A DNA stretch of 64,000 nucleotides from Weeksellaceae bacterium (GTDB lineage: Bacteria > Bacteroidota > Bacteroidia > Flavobacteriales > Weeksellaceae). Under the pieces are notes generated by a model that was not told where the DNA came from, did not search any database, and saw nothing but the letters and a program-made list of their open reading frames with translations. The stretch lies in contig OX460916.1 of NCBI GenBank assembly GCA_949788275.1, forward strand, positions 62,001 to 126,000, read 5' to 3'. Both the position numbers and the translations under genes were made by a program. This document shows, piece by piece, positions 43,748 to 53,987 of this stretch. The first letter of the stretch is position 1. Each line of letters starts with the position of its first letter.

Positions 43748-45109
43748 ATGGATAATTTAATTCAAAAATATAATATTCCTGGACCTCGATATACGAGTTA
43801 TCCAACCGTGCCTTTTTGGGATGAAGCTAGCTTTACCAAACAAGGATGGATTTCGACCTTACAAAAGTCTTTTGACGAGAGTAATGATACCGAAGGAATC
43901 TCCATTTATATACATTTACCCTATTGTGAAAGTTTATGTACGTTTTGTGCATGTAACAAACGCATCACCAAGCAACATGCTGTTGAGTTACCGTACATTG
44001 AAACGGTTTTAGCAGAATGGAATTTATATTTAAACCTCTTATCGGCTAAACCAAAAATCAAAGAAATTCACTTGGGTGGTGGAACACCAACCTTCTTTTC
44101 TCCTGAAAATTTGAACTATCTTTTGAAAACAATTCTTGATACTTCAGATGTAGCAGAAGGGCATGAATTTAGTTTAGAAGGTCATCCCAACAATACAAAT
44201 CGTGAACATTTACAGGTCTTATTCGACTTAGGATTTCGTCGTATTTCTTATGGTGTACAAGATTATGATCCGAAGGTACAAGAATCAATTAACCGTGTTC
44301 AGCCTTTTGAAAACGTTCAACGAGCGACTGATGAAGCAAGGGAAATTGGCTTTACTTCGATCTCACACGATTTAGTTTTTGGTCTTCCTCATCAAAGCCT
44401 TCAAGGCATGATCGATACCATTGAAAAAACTAAATTGTTACAACCCGATCGTATTTCGTTCTATAGCTACGCTCATGTGCCTTGGATTAAAGGCGTAGGA
44501 CAACGCGGCTTTGATGAAGCCGATTTACCGACGCCAGAAGAAAAGCGGAATCTGTACGAAACAGGGAAAAGATTATTTGAAGAAATGGACTACTTTGAAG
44601 TCGGAATGGATCACTTTGCTCTAAAAGAGGATACTATGTACCAATCGATGAAAAAGAATGAGTTACACCGTAACTTTATGGGGTATTCGTCGTCTAAAAC
44701 ACAAGTCATGATTGGACTAGGGGTTTCTTCTATTAGTGACTCTTGGTACAGCTTTGGTCAGAACGAAAAAACGGTTGAAGCCTATGAAAAAACAATTCGT
44801 AGTGGTGAACTTTCGGTATTTAAGGGGCATATTTTAACCCAAGAAGATTTGGTTATGCGTCGTCATATCCTCAATTTAATGTGTAATTTATCAACTTCAT
44901 GGAAAGAAGAAGAGATGCATATTGAAAATAGTGAAGAAATTAAAGCTATGCTTGTGGGAATGGAAGAAGATGGTTTAATCCAAATTCTTGAAGATGGTTT
45001 AATCGTTAATGAAGCTGGACGACCTTTTGTAAGGAACGTTTGTATGGCTTTTGATAAGCGGATGATCGTTAATCAACCCGAAACACGCATATTTTCAATG
45101 ACAATTTAA
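43748..45109 (+). CDS. hemN: oxygen-independent coproporphyrinogen III oxidase
   Basis: 453 residues, the HemN size. The radical-SAM cluster is CESLCTFCACNKR (CxxxCxxC, about residue 59-66), with a preceding PRYTSYPTVPFW typical of HemN, followed by GGGTPTFF and the C-terminal HemN domain (NFMGYSSSKT, IGLGVSSIS). It converts coproporphyrinogen III to protoporphyrinogen IX without oxygen, in heme synthesis. It stands alone after kdsA; no other heme genes are in the window. Confidence 0.96.
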   Translation: MDNLIQKYNIPGPRYTSYPTVPFWDEASFTKQGWISTLQKSFDESNDTEGISIYIHLPYCESLCTFCACNKRITKQHAVELPYIETVLAEWNLYLNLLSAKPKIKEIHLGGGTPTFFSPENLNYLLKTILDTSDVAEGHEFSLEGHPNNTNREHLQVLFDLGFRRISYGVQDYDPKVQESINRVQPFENVQRATDEAREIGFTSISHDLVFGLPHQSLQGMIDTIEKTKLLQPDRISFYSYAHVPWIKGVGQRGFDEADLPTPEEKRNLYETGKRLFEEMDYFEVGMDHFALKEDTMYQSMKKNELHRNFMGYSSSKTQVMIGLGVSSISDSWYSFGQNEKTVEAYEKTIRSGELSVFKGHILTQEDLVMRRHILNLMCNLSTSWKEEEMHIENSEEIKAMLVGMEEDGLIQILEDGLIVNEAGRPFVRNVCMAFDKRMIVNQPETRIFSMTI

Positions 45110-45127
45110 AAGTTTTTGAATAATTTA

Positions 45128-45157
45128 TTGTAAAATTTATCCAAAATAGTATATTTG
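45128..45157 (+). promoter_or_regulatory. hpt-adk promoter, full consensus
   Basis: TTG (45128-45130), 19 nt, TATATTTG (45150-45157), 14 bp before the hpt ATG: a very good match to the Bacteroidota consensus. Confidence 0.7.
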
Positions 45158-45171
45158 AACATCTCAGAGTA

Positions 45172-45708
45172 ATGAAGGAAATAGAAATTCACGGGAAAAA
45201 ATTCGTACCGTACATCGCATTCGAAGAAATCGAACATGCCATCAAAGAAATGGCGAACAAAGTCTATGAAGAATATAGAGACGAAACACCTATTTTTATT
45301 GGGGTTTTAAACGGAGTAGTCATGTTCATGAGTGATTTCTTGAAACAATATCCAGGAGATTGTGAAATTTCTTTTCTGAAACTAAAATCATATGAAGGCA
45401 CTTCATCTACAGGGCAAGTGAGTATCGAAATGGATATTCCAATGAGTGTAGAGGGACGTCATGTTGTTATTTTAGAGGATATTGTTGATACAGGGAATAC
45501 ATTGGTCGAATTGCACCGAATTCTAAAAGAGAAAAAAGTTAAATCTTTGAAAGTAGCTACCTTATTATTTAAGCCAGAAGCTTACAAGAAAGACTTAAAA
45601 GTTGATCACGTAGGTTTGTCTATTCCCGACAAGTTTGTCGTTGGATATGGGTTAGATTTTGATGGTTATGGAAGAAATTTACCAGATATTTATCAAATAA
45701 AATCGTAA
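45172..45708 (+). CDS. hpt: hypoxanthine phosphoribosyltransferase
   Basis: 178 residues. The PRPP-binding motif VVILEDIVDTGNTL (~101-114) is complete, and the N-terminal PIFIGVLNGVVMFMSD with LNG is typical. It salvages hypoxanthine (and guanine) to IMP/GMP using PRPP. The gene is 6 bp upstream of adk, so both nucleotide enzymes share one promoter with a strong consensus. Confidence 0.96.
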   Translation: MKEIEIHGKKFVPYIAFEEIEHAIKEMANKVYEEYRDETPIFIGVLNGVVMFMSDFLKQYPGDCEISFLKLKSYEGTSSTGQVSIEMDIPMSVEGRHVVILEDIVDTGNTLVELHRILKEKKVKSLKVATLLFKPEAYKKDLKVDHVGLSIPDKFVVGYGLDFDGYGRNLPDIYQIKS

Positions 45709-45714
45709 TTTAAA

Positions 45715-46293
45715 ATGCTAAACATCGTATTGTTCGGACCTCCCGGTTGTGGTAAAGGAACGCAAGCCCAATTTTTGGAAGAAAAGTATCAAACACCACA
45801 GATTTCAACAGGAGATTTATTCCGATTCAATTTGAAACAGGAAACTGAGTTAGGTCAATTGGCTAAAACCTTTATGGATAATGGTCAATTGGTTCCCGAT
45901 GAAGTAACCACCAATATGCTATGTGAGCATTTGGATAATCATCCAAATCCGCATGGATATATTTTTGATGGCTACCCAAGAACAACAACTCAAGCACAGA
46001 AGTTAGATGTCATCTTGGCTGAAAAATACAACAAAGAAGTTAGCATTACTGTTGCCTTAGTTGTCGATGACGAATTGCTGGTTCAACGTTTATTAGAGCG
46101 TGGAAAAACAAGCGGTCGTGCCGATGATGTAGACGAATCAATAATCCGTAACCGAATCAAAGAGTATTATGCGAAAACGGCCGCTGTCGCTGAGCATTAT
46201 AAAGCCCAGGGTAAATGGGTAGAAATTGATGGTGTAGGAACAATCGAAGATATTACCGCTAAATTGTGTGCGGCTATTAACGACGTATTGTAA
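45715..46293 (+). CDS. adk: adenylate kinase
   Basis: 192 residues, the short type without a zinc LID domain. P-loop GPPGCGKGTQ (8-17), AMP-binding QISTGDLFRFN, and FDGYPRTTTQA with catalytic Arg; LID region RGKTSGRADD. It interconverts AMP plus ATP with two ADP. The start is adjacent to hpt (6 bp), suggesting coupled purine salvage and energy balance. A bidirectional terminator follows, shared with the convergent pyrD. Confidence 0.97.
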   Translation: MLNIVLFGPPGCGKGTQAQFLEEKYQTPQISTGDLFRFNLKQETELGQLAKTFMDNGQLVPDEVTTNMLCEHLDNHPNPHGYIFDGYPRTTTQAQKLDVILAEKYNKEVSITVALVVDDELLVQRLLERGKTSGRADDVDESIIRNRIKEYYAKTAAVAEHYKAQGKWVEIDGVGTIEDITAKLCAAINDVL

Positions 46294-46305
46294 GTTCAAT
46301 GCATA

Positions 46306-46346
46306 AAACCTAAAAAAAACCTCCATCATGGGGGTTTTTTTAGGTC
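46306..46346. terminator. bidirectional terminator, adk / pyrD
   Basis: ACCTAAAAAAAACC and the nearly complementary GGTTTTTTTAGGT around a CCTCCATCATGGGGG core; T-runs on both strands. Confidence 0.8.
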
Positions 46347-46347
46347 T

Positions 46348-47376
46348 TTATTTTTTCGATAATCCTTCGCATATTTCTCGAACCACGCCTGGGCCTTCAT
46401 AGATAAAACTGGTATATACTTGCACGAGGCTTGCACCTGCATCTAGTTTTTCTTGGGCATCTTCGGCTGTGAAAATTCCACCAACGCCAATAATAGGGAA
46501 TGCGCCTTTCGACTGGGTCGATAAATAGCGTATAACCTCTGTAGAACGTTTGGTTAAGGGTTTGCCACTAATTCCACCCGCTTCATTAATTAAGGCTGTA
46601 GGACTTACTAAACCGGCTCTAGAAAGTGTTGTATTGGTGGATATGACCCCTCCAATTTTTGTTGTAGCTACTATTTCTATAATATCATCCAACTGTTCAT
46701 CGCTTAAGTCGGGCGCTATTTTAAGCAAGATGGGTTTCGGTTTCGGTTTTAAATGATTTAGGTTTTGAAGGCTGTTTAAAATGAATGTCAAAGGCTCCTT
46801 TTCTTGTAAATCCCGAAGTCCAGGTGTATTGGGAGAACTTACATTCACCACGAAATAATCGACATAGTCATAAAGGGCATTAAAGCAATCCATATAATCA
46901 TTGACAGCGACATCATTGGGAGTCGTTTTATTTTTCCCAATGTTTCCTCCAATAATATACTGGTTTCTATTTTTTAATCGTTGAAGTTGAGTTACCGCAT
47001 AGTCGACTCCTTTGTTGTTGAAGCCCATACGGTTAATAAGGGCTTGGTCCTCTGTTAACCGAAACATGCGTGGAAGATCATTTCCTGGCTGTGGGCGAGG
47101 TGTAACGGTTCCAATTTCAATAAATCCAAAACCGAAATGATTTAATTCTTGAATATAGTCGGCATTTTTATCAAAACCAGCGGCTAAACCAACAGGATTT
47201 TTGAAATGTATACCGAAAACTTCTCGTGCTAAATCATCTGATTTATACATAAACTTCCGATCGAGTAAACGATCAATTCCAGGGAAGTTTGCATAGGTTT
47301 TTAGTTGGCGTGTGACAAAATCGTGTGCATCTTCTGGTTGCAACTGAAAAAGAATTTGTTTGACGTATTTATACAT
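46348..47376 (-). CDS. pyrD: dihydroorotate dehydrogenase (quinone), class 2
   Basis: 342 residues. N-terminal extension ([17 protein letters not shown]) typical of the membrane-bound class 2 enzyme; FMN-binding core with [29 protein letters not shown] (catalytic Ser region) and [15 protein letters not shown]. It oxidises dihydroorotate to orotate with quinone as acceptor in pyrimidine synthesis. Divergent from obg, with about 100 bp between the two starts. Confidence 0.96.
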   Translation of the reverse strand: MYKYVKQILFQLQPEDAHDFVTRQLKTYANFPGIDRLLDRKFMYKSDDLAREVFGIHFKNPVGLAAGFDKNADYIQELNHFGFGFIEIGTVTPRPQPGNDLPRMFRLTEDQALINRMGFNNKGVDYAVTQLQRLKNRNQYIIGGNIGKNKTTPNDVAVNDYMDCFNALYDYVDYFVVNVSSPNTPGLRDLQEKEPLTFILNSLQNLNHLKPKPKPILLKIAPDLSDEQLDDIIEIVATTKIGGVISTNTTLSRAGLVSPTALINEAGGISGKPLTKRSTEVIRYLSTQSKGAFPIIGVGGIFTAEDAQEKLDAGASLVQVYTSFIYEGPGVVREICEGLSKK

Positions 47377-47435
47377 GCCGCAAAATTAATAAATCCTTCG
47401 GCAATATTAGATTTTAATATCAACGTAAGAAATTG

Positions 47436-47443
47436 TAAATTTG
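47436..47443 (+). promoter_or_regulatory. -7 box of obg
   Basis: TAAATTTG 32 bp upstream of the ATG at 47476, after the divergent pyrD start. Confidence 0.45.
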
Positions 47444-47475
47444 CAAACTATTATTATTTTAAAAGTAAAAACTAT

Positions 47476-48462
47476 ATGCAATCAAATTTTGTTGACTACG
47501 TAAAAATTCATTGTAAAAGTGGACACGGTGGTGCGGGTTCAACGAATTTGCATCGCGAGAAATACATTGATAAAGGTGGTCCCGATGGTGGAGATGGAGG
47601 TCGTGGAGGACACATTATTTTAAAAGGTAGTGCCAATTTATGGACATTGCTTGAATTTAAATTTAAAAAACACTTCCGTGCGGAAAACGGTGGACGTGGT
47701 GGAAAATCCCGTTCAACTGGTAAAGATGGTGATGATGTGACGCTTTTAGTTCCTGTGGGTGTAATTGCCAAGGACGAAGACGGAAATATCTTAGGTGAGA
47801 TTGTGGAAGATGGACAAGAGATTATCATCCGTAGAGGAGGGAAAGGAGGTCTTGGAAACTGGCATTTTAAATCAGCCACACGTCAAACACCACGCTATGC
47901 TCAACCTGGTATTCCTGGAGAGGAAGATTGGTTGATCCTTGAATTAAAAGTATTGGCCGATGTTGGTTTAGTTGGATTTCCGAATGCAGGAAAATCGACC
48001 TTATTATCTGTGCTTTCTGCTGCAAAACCTAAAATTGCCGATTATGCCTTTACCACATTAACGCCTAACTTAGGAATTGTACAATACCACGATCATCAGT
48101 CGTTTATTATGGCCGATATTCCTGGGATTATTGAAGGAGCTGCGGAAGGAAAAGGATTAGGACATCGTTTCTTACGCCATATTGAGCGTAACTCGACCTT
48201 GTTATTTTTAATTCCTGCCGATGCTGAAGATTATCTGAAAGAATATAATATTCTAGTGAACGAACTTAAAAAGTACAATCCAGAATTATTGGATAAATCA
48301 CGCGTATTGGCTATCTCGAAATCGGATATGCTCGATGATGAATTGAAAGCAGAGGTTAAAAAACAATTACCAACTGATTTGGAAACATTGTTTATTTCTT
48401 CGGTCGCCAATCAAGGTTTAGCCGAATTAAAGGATTTATTGTGGAAAAAATTAATTGATTAA
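47476..48462 (+). CDS. obg: GTPase Obg/CgtA
   Basis: 328 residues from [19 protein letters not shown]; an earlier in-frame ATG at 47305 would run through the promoter and into pyrD, so this start is used. The glycine-rich Obg fold ([20 protein letters not shown]) covers residues 1-158, followed by the G domain: G1 [10 protein letters not shown]3 DIPGI, G4 SKSD. Obg helps 50S ribosome assembly and links growth to nutrient state. Cotranscribed with the YbaB-like gene (22-bp gap). Confidence 0.96.
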   Translation: MQSNFVDYVKIHCKSGHGGAGSTNLHREKYIDKGGPDGGDGGRGGHIILKGSANLWTLLEFKFKKHFRAENGGRGGKSRSTGKDGDDVTLLVPVGVIAKDEDGNILGEIVEDGQEIIIRRGGKGGLGNWHFKSATRQTPRYAQPGIPGEEDWLILELKVLADVGLVGFPNAGKSTLLSVLSAAKPKIADYAFTTLTPNLGIVQYHDHQSFIMADIPGIIEGAAEGKGLGHRFLRHIERNSTLLFLIPADAEDYLKEYNILVNELKKYNPELLDKSRVLAISKSDMLDDELKAEVKKQLPTDLETLFISSVANQGLAELKDLLWKKLID

Positions 48463-48484
48463 TAATTGACTAAATAGAGACACT

Positions 48485-48796
48485 ATGTTTGGAAATATGA
48501 TGGAAATAATGGGGAAAATTGGTTCTTTTAAAGAAAAGTTCTCTTCATTAAAAGATGAATTAGAAAATGAAGTTTTTACAACGGTTTCGGCTGATCAAAC
48601 CGTAAAAATTACCATGTCTAAATTGGCTACGATCAAAGATATTCAGTTAGCGGATGGAATGGAGAAGGAGCAAATTGAAGATATGCTTGTAATGACGTTA
48701 AACAAAGCTTTAGAGCAAGTGAAAACAGAAGCAATTGAACGCGCGAAGTCAACGGCTAAAGCGAATCTTCCTAGTATTCCTGGGATGCCTTTCTAA
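48485..48796 (+). CDS. YbaB/EbfC-family nucleoid-associated protein
   Basis: 103 residues. MFGNMMEIMGKIGSFKEKFS at the N-terminus and the central VKITMSKLATIKDIQ with C-terminal LNKALEQVKTEAIERAK fit the YbaB fold, a small dimer that binds DNA. It lacks the Gly/Met-rich end of the E. coli form, instead ending PSIPGMPF. Directly downstream of obg (22 bp) and followed by a strong terminator. Confidence 0.85.
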   Translation: MFGNMMEIMGKIGSFKEKFSSLKDELENEVFTTVSADQTVKITMSKLATIKDIQLADGMEKEQIEDMLVMTLNKALEQVKTEAIERAKSTAKANLPSIPGMPF

Positions 48797-48821
48797 GATC
48801 ATTCCTTAAATAAGAAATTAT

Positions 48822-48858
48822 AAAAGCCCCAATTCATGGAATGAATTGGGGCTTTTTA
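48822..48858 (+). terminator. obg-ybaB terminator
   Basis: 16-bp perfect stem AAAAGCCCCAATTCAT with T-run; also usable on the minus strand by the convergent protease gene. Confidence 0.9.
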
Positions 48859-48873
48859 TTGCTAATCAACCAA

Positions 48874-51099
48874 TTATTGAACAATTAATTTGCTCGTTAA
48901 CTTGTCGTGAGAAGACACCAAACTGACGATATAGGTTCCTTTCGGAATATGTACCGTCATGGTTTTGGAGAATTCACCGCCCGAATGCCGGTATGCTTTT
49001 TTATAAACCATTCGACCTGTAAGATCGGCTAATTGTATTGTAACCATACCTGGCCTAAGGTCTTTTGTAATCGTGAACTTTCCTGGCGTAGGATTGGGGT
49101 GAAGAAGGAAGGTTTTTTTACGATCAAAATCGTTTATTCCTAGAACGTCATTGTTCGATTTAAAATTCTTTACAGCTAAAAATACATTATCAACGGCTTC
49201 CAGCATAATGAACCCATTGTCGGTCACAATGGCATTATCAGGGAGTGGGAATTGTGCTTCTCCATTATTCGGAACTTCACCTAGTTCGTTAAATGTTAGT
49301 CCATTATCCCATGAAATTGAGACTTTTACAAATTCTGTGTTAATGGGGGCTATGTCTGTACCCGCTACATTCCAAGAGATTAGCAAAGAGTCTTTTAATA
49401 TATTGACTTGGTGATCTGTGATATTGGGTGTGGTTATGATAAAAGGCCCATTATTGAGTACCCGTACGCGAACGAGTTTCGTCTCTGTTTGTGGACCCGC
49501 TATATTGTGATCCCTGGCGGTTACTGAAAAATCGAAAACACGTTCAACCGTTGTTATCGACTCCCAAACGCTGTTATTCGCTCCTGTATGGGTTAGTGTA
49601 TTTTTCAAGATTCGATCGAAGGTTGGAAAATAGCGATAGGTTTCATTAACGGGTGAAAAAGAACGAAAATTTGGGCCAATAGTCTTGGTAGCTGAAACCC
49701 GACTATTGGCATTTTGTGTTCTAAGTGTCCCTGTATTATTTTGTTCCCAAGTGGTGACTACTTGATCGCCATCGGAATCTGTAATCTGTGCGTCTAATTT
49801 GAAAGCGGTTCCTTTTGGAATAGCATAGTTATCTTGAATTAACGTTATTTCTGGAGGTGCATTGAGAATAGGTACTTCTACCCCACATAGGGTTTTGTTA
49901 GCCAGATTGCTTTGTATTTGATCAATGCTTCGGTACGCAAAATAATCGTCCGAATTGTTTTGCACATTATATTGAGTAATTCCAGCATAAGCCATAATTG
50001 TCGATCCACCACCTGGCTCTACGTTTACACCTGTGCCTTCTGTACGATAGGAAAATGTATGATTAGCACCCACTTGATGACCAATTTCATGGGCGACATA
50101 GTCGATATCGAATAAATCACCATGGGGTTGATTGTTATACGGAGAGGTAAATGCACTTCCTTTTGCACGATGGTTAGCGTTAACAGGGTCTACACAGACA
50201 CAGCCAATACAACCGGCATTTCCACCACCACCACTATGCCCAAATAAATGCCCAAGATCGTAATTTTCATTTCCAAAATGATTGGTTAAATGGTTTTGCA
50301 ATTCTAAATTCCAATTACCCATCCCACTAATATCGGAGTAAGGATCGTTTTCTGCATCGAGGAAAATAAGACTTTCGATATTGTCTGCTAGCACAAAATT
50401 GATGGCTAAATCTTTTTCAAAAACCCCATTAACACGGGTCATGGTCGCATTCATTGCGGCTAAGGCATCTGCAATTGTCCCTCCAAAATACTGAGAATAT
50501 TCTCCTGTAACAGAAAGGGCAAAACGATACGTTCTAAACTTTTGATCGCTCGATTTATTAGTGAAATCCTCTATTGTATATTGGTGCTCATGGTCTTCAA
50601 GTGTTGAACAAATAAAATTTTCACGACCGCCTTTTTCCGTATGCACTTCAAAAAAACGACCATCGGCGGAATAAGTTTCTAAAAACTCAGAAGGTTTGTG
50701 TGCTCTGAAAATCGTTGAACTAATGCCTTTGGGGTTTGTACTTAAGCGTAAATAGGCACTAGGGTCGGAAGCACTTTTACCGACGTAGGAACGAATTTGT
50801 GGATATTTGGCTTGTGTGCTAGGATGGAAGTTGGAGGCTTCCCAAACGAGGAATTGTTCAATAGTTCCTTGGGCGTTGGGTAATAATAAGGGTGTACCTC
50901 GTTTCCCCGTGTTTCTAGGTTCTACAAAACGCAGTTGCTGATCAAAAGACGTGCGGTCGAGTTGATAAACTGCCAGGTTCGTTTTTTGGGTGTGCGCTGG
51001 TCGAGGAATAGCTTGCTCGGGGCTTGCTGGTTTCCAGTTTTGTGCCATAACTGCCGTAAATGATAATAGCAGCGACATGGATAGTAAATATGATCTCAT
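48874..51099 (-). CDS. T9SS-exported metzincin protease (reprolysin-like), copy 1
   Basis: 741 residues: Sec signal (MRSYLLSMSLLLSFTAVMAQ), propeptide-like region to ~185, metzincin domain with zinc site HEIGHQVGANH (337-347) and Met-turn TIMAYAG (~365), a Cys cluster GCIGCVC (~296-302), then a fibronectin/cadherin-like region with GxxQTE and DSDGDQ, and a T9SS type A C-terminal sorting domain (FLLHPNPTPGKFTI start, ending KLTSKLIVQ). It is predicted to be secreted across the outer membrane and cleaved from its sorting domain. Paralogous to the next gene upstream (51650). Confidence 0.92.
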   Translation of the reverse strand: MRSYLLSMSLLLSFTAVMAQNWKPASPEQAIPRPAHTQKTNLAVYQLDRTSFDQQLRFVEPRNTGKRGTPLLLPNAQGTIEQFLVWEASNFHPSTQAKYPQIRSYVGKSASDPSAYLRLSTNPKGISSTIFRAHKPSEFLETYSADGRFFEVHTEKGGRENFICSTLEDHEHQYTIEDFTNKSSDQKFRTYRFALSVTGEYSQYFGGTIADALAAMNATMTRVNGVFEKDLAINFVLADNIESLIFLDAENDPYSDISGMGNWNLELQNHLTNHFGNENYDLGHLFGHSGGGGNAGCIGCVCVDPVNANHRAKGSAFTSPYNNQPHGDLFDIDYVAHEIGHQVGANHTFSYRTEGTGVNVEPGGGSTIMAYAGITQYNVQNNSDDYFAYRSIDQIQSNLANKTLCGVEVPILNAPPEITLIQDNYAIPKGTAFKLDAQITDSDGDQVVTTWEQNNTGTLRTQNANSRVSATKTIGPNFRSFSPVNETYRYFPTFDRILKNTLTHTGANNSVWESITTVERVFDFSVTARDHNIAGPQTETKLVRVRVLNNGPFIITTPNITDHQVNILKDSLLISWNVAGTDIAPINTEFVKVSISWDNGLTFNELGEVPNNGEAQFPLPDNAIVTDNGFIMLEAVDNVFLAVKNFKSNNDVLGINDFDRKKTFLLHPNPTPGKFTITKDLRPGMVTIQLADLTGRMVYKKAYRHSGGEFSKTMTVHIPKGTYIVSLVSSHDKLTSKLIVQ

Positions 51100-51446
51100 A
51101 GTGTAAGTATATATGATTTATATACACTAAAATAAAGGTAAATCTAACTAAAAACAAATATTATTTCTATGTAAACATTTGATAATTAGATAATTAATCT
51201 AAATATATGTATTGTTCTTTTTTATAATTAGTATTCCCTATTTGCTCAGTTACAATTGGAGTGATATTTCTATTGAATAGAAAATTCAGTGAAAATGATT
51301 TAGAGTTAACGATGCGTATTCTTAGATGGACTAAAATAGAGTTAATCTTTATGCGATTTAGAATGAAGTTCATCGTAGAGTTTTAGGTAAAATAAAACCA
51401 GAAATATGTCTTATAGTCGGGTGATTTCTTCATGCTATTTTGATAA
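51100..51446. other. AT-rich intergenic region, no gene seen
   Basis: About 350 bp upstream of the first protease gene with no supported gene, RNA or consensus promoter. Presumably contains the protease promoter, but no TAnnTTTG box with a proper -33 partner is evident. Confidence 0.4.
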
Positions 51447-51554
51447 AAATCCTGGAATGAATTTAAGTAGGATTTGCGGCAGGGATAGAAGTGGAAATCC
51501 TTTGCGATTAAGCAAAGATTGGGAACGAATAGCCCGGCGCGAAGCGGCCGCCCC
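51447..51554 (+). repeat. interspersed 3'-end repeat, copy E, short
   Basis: Core GCGGCAGGGATAGAAGTGG AAATCCTTTGC ... GCAAAGATTGGGAACGAATA GCCCGGCGCGAAGCGGCCGC CCC. It is shorter inside than A-D, with only a 7-bp stem (AAATCCT / AGGATTT) in place of the long palindrome. The GGCCGCCC end faces the protease 2 terminator. Confidence 0.82.
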
Positions 51555-51597
51555 TAAAATACGAGTGGAGTTTTCAGTCGTTCAACTAAAAATGGTC

Positions 51598-51626
51598 AAA
51601 AAAAACCCGATTCGTGTGAATCGGGT
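51598..51626 (-). terminator. terminator of protease copy 2
   Basis: Minus-strand hairpin ACCCGATTC / GAATCGGGT followed by T-run, about 24 bp past the stop. Confidence 0.88.
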
Positions 51627-51649
51627 AGATGGTATAACCTAGACTATTA

Positions 51650-53905
51650 TTAGTCAATAATTAATTTGGAGGTATGTGTATTGTTGTTCGATTTTATCTG
51701 AAGTATATATACGCCTTTGGCTACGTGTGTTGTAAAATTTTTACTATATAGACCACCAAGGTGCTTTGAATTCTGATTGAAGACTACACGACCCGTTAAG
51801 TCGATAAGTTGTACATCTATATTTCCTGCTTCGAATGGATGGGCAATAGTAAAATGCCCTTTTGAAGGATTTGGGTAAATTTGAATAGCATTGGATTGAG
51901 GTGTGGCTTCAGTTAAACTCAAAGCATTGGTCGAGCTAAAAGGTTTAACCGCTAAGAAAATATTATCAATCGCTTCAATCATGATAAATCCGTTATTGGT
52001 TATTTGACCATCTGAGGGTTGAGGGAAATTTGCCGTTCCGGTATTGTTTACTATGCCTAATTCCTGGAAGGTTTCACCGTTATCCCAGGAGATTGATATT
52101 TTTACTTTTTCTGTATTGATAGGGGCTGTATTGGTTGCCGCTACATCCCAAGTCACCGTAATGGTTTCATTTTTTAGAGGTAGTTTAGCATCGGTAGTGT
52201 TAGGTGTTAATACCGTGAAAGCTTCTGTTCCTATTGCCTGAATGCGGAGTGTTTTAAATTGTGTTTGAGGCCCTTCAGGATTTTGGTCTCTTGCTGTCAC
52301 CGTAAAGTTATAAACTCTTGGTACGGTTGTTACCGATTCCCAAATTGCATTGTTGATTGAAGTGTTAAGGGATGCTTGCCTAGTAAGCGTCCCCTTAAGG
52401 ATGCTTTGAAATTTTGGGAAGTAACGGTATGTTTCTGGTACGGGTGCAAAAGAGCGAAAATTAGGCCCTTTTGTTTTTGTTGCTGAAACGCGACTATTCG
52501 CACCAACCGTTAAATAATCGGCATTGTCGTTTTGTTCCCAATTGGTTAAAATATGATCCCCTTCCGCATCGGTTACGGTGGCATCTAATTTAAAGGCCGT
52601 GCCAACTGGAATGGTATAATTTGTTTTTGTTAATTCAATTTGAGGGGGTGTATTAAGAATGGGTCTTGCGATTCCACATCCATTTAAACTTGCTAAATTC
52701 GCTTGTACTTGCTGTATGTTTCGGTTGGTAAAATAAGCATCCGAATTTTTTTGGACATCGTAGTTAGTGATTCCTGCATACCCCATAATACTAGATCCAC
52801 TACCTGGTTCTACATTTACACCGTACATTTCTGATTTAAACGAAAAAGAATGGTTTGCACCTACCTGATGACCTATCTCATGAACCACAAAGTTAATGTC
52901 GAAACCGTCACCTGAGGGAGGGCCGTCTAATGGTGATGTATATCCACTTCCTTTACCATAAGGATCATTTCTACTTGGATCGCTACATATACAACCAATA
53001 CAGCCAGCATTACCGCCGCCGCCGCTATCACCAAATAAATGTCCGATATCGTATTTTTCGTTCCCGTAATTGTTAGTTAAGTGACGTTGGAGTTCGAGAT
53101 TCCATTTCGATAAAGACAAGGAATTAGAGTAGGGATCGGTTTTAGGATCTAGAAATATTAATTGTTCTATATTTTCTGAAAATACAAAGTTTATCGCCAT
53201 ATCTTTTTCAAAAACGCCATTAACGCGAGTCATGGTATTGTTCATGGCTTCTAAGGCTTGTTCAACCGTTCCGCCAAAATATTGGGCGTATTCTCCTGTA
53301 ACAGATAACGCTAATCGGTAAGTACGAAACGTTTTGTCACTCGCTTTTTTCCCTAGACTTTCATCTAAATTAATCCCAACATGCGCAGGGTGGTCATCTG
53401 GTGTAGAGCAAATAAGTGATTTGCTCGTGTTGCCATTCGTATGAACTTCAAAGTATTGGCCATCCGATGAATAGGTTTCCATGAATTCAGGTTGATTACC
53501 CTCTCTAAATATCGTTGAACTAATTCCTGAAGGACCTGTGCTAAGGCGTAAATACGCATTGGAATCTTCTAAACTTTTTCCAACATAAGAGCGCAGAGCC
53601 GGAAATTTGGCTTGCGTTTCTGGTGTAAAATTGGATGCTTCCCAAATGACAAAGCGTTCAATGTGCCCTTGTGCATTGGGTATTTTAATAACATTTCCTT
53701 CTTCTTGACTGTAGCGTGAGGCAATATAAGTTAGTTTATCATCGAATGTTTTTCGATCTAATGCATATATTTTTGCGTTTTTTAACGCCTTATGGTTATC
53801 TTTAACCTGAACACGCAAAGTGTTTTGATTAACGGGTTTCCAATCTTGAGCATTTACCGTGCTGATTGTTAACAGGATATAAAAAGGGAGTAATAATTTT
53901 TTCAT
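51650..53905 (-). CDS. T9SS-exported metzincin protease (reprolysin-like), copy 2
   Basis: 751 residues, colinear with copy 1: signal MKKLLLPFYILLTISTVNAQ, zinc site HEIGHQVGANH (342-352), Met-turn SIMGYAG, CIGCIC cluster, the same Ig/cadherin-like segment (TDAEGDHILTNWEQN) and T9SS type A sorting domain (IQIYPNPSKGHFTIAHP). The two genes lie in tandem on one strand and differ most in their propeptide and the region before the sorting domain, so they may have different substrates. Each has its own terminator, so they are not strictly an operon. Confidence 0.92.
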   Translation of the reverse strand: MKKLLLPFYILLTISTVNAQDWKPVNQNTLRVQVKDNHKALKNAKIYALDRKTFDDKLTYIASRYSQEEGNVIKIPNAQGHIERFVIWEASNFTPETQAKFPALRSYVGKSLEDSNAYLRLSTGPSGISSTIFREGNQPEFMETYSSDGQYFEVHTNGNTSKSLICSTPDDHPAHVGINLDESLGKKASDKTFRTYRLALSVTGEYAQYFGGTVEQALEAMNNTMTRVNGVFEKDMAINFVFSENIEQLIFLDPKTDPYSNSLSLSKWNLELQRHLTNNYGNEKYDIGHLFGDSGGGGNAGCIGCICSDPSRNDPYGKGSGYTSPLDGPPSGDGFDINFVVHEIGHQVGANHSFSFKSEMYGVNVEPGSGSSIMGYAGITNYDVQKNSDAYFTNRNIQQVQANLASLNGCGIARPILNTPPQIELTKTNYTIPVGTAFKLDATVTDAEGDHILTNWEQNDNADYLTVGANSRVSATKTKGPNFRSFAPVPETYRYFPKFQSILKGTLTRQASLNTSINNAIWESVTTVPRVYNFTVTARDQNPEGPQTQFKTLRIQAIGTEAFTVLTPNTTDAKLPLKNETITVTWDVAATNTAPINTEKVKISISWDNGETFQELGIVNNTGTANFPQPSDGQITNNGFIMIEAIDNIFLAVKPFSSTNALSLTEATPQSNAIQIYPNPSKGHFTIAHPFEAGNIDVQLIDLTGRVVFNQNSKHLGGLYSKNFTTHVAKGVYILQIKSNNNTHTSKLIID

Positions 53906-53987
53906 GTTAGGCTTATTTAGACTAATTTTAGCTAAAATACTTCGAAAAATTTAGAAATAAAAAAGATAGACTATGACTAAAGTAATG

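Noticed and set aside
51406-51642. 78-codon open frame through repeat copy E
   Set aside because: Its sequence (RDRSGNPLRLSKDWERIAR) is only the translation of the conserved repeat core, and the same frame is not kept in the other copies. Not a gene.
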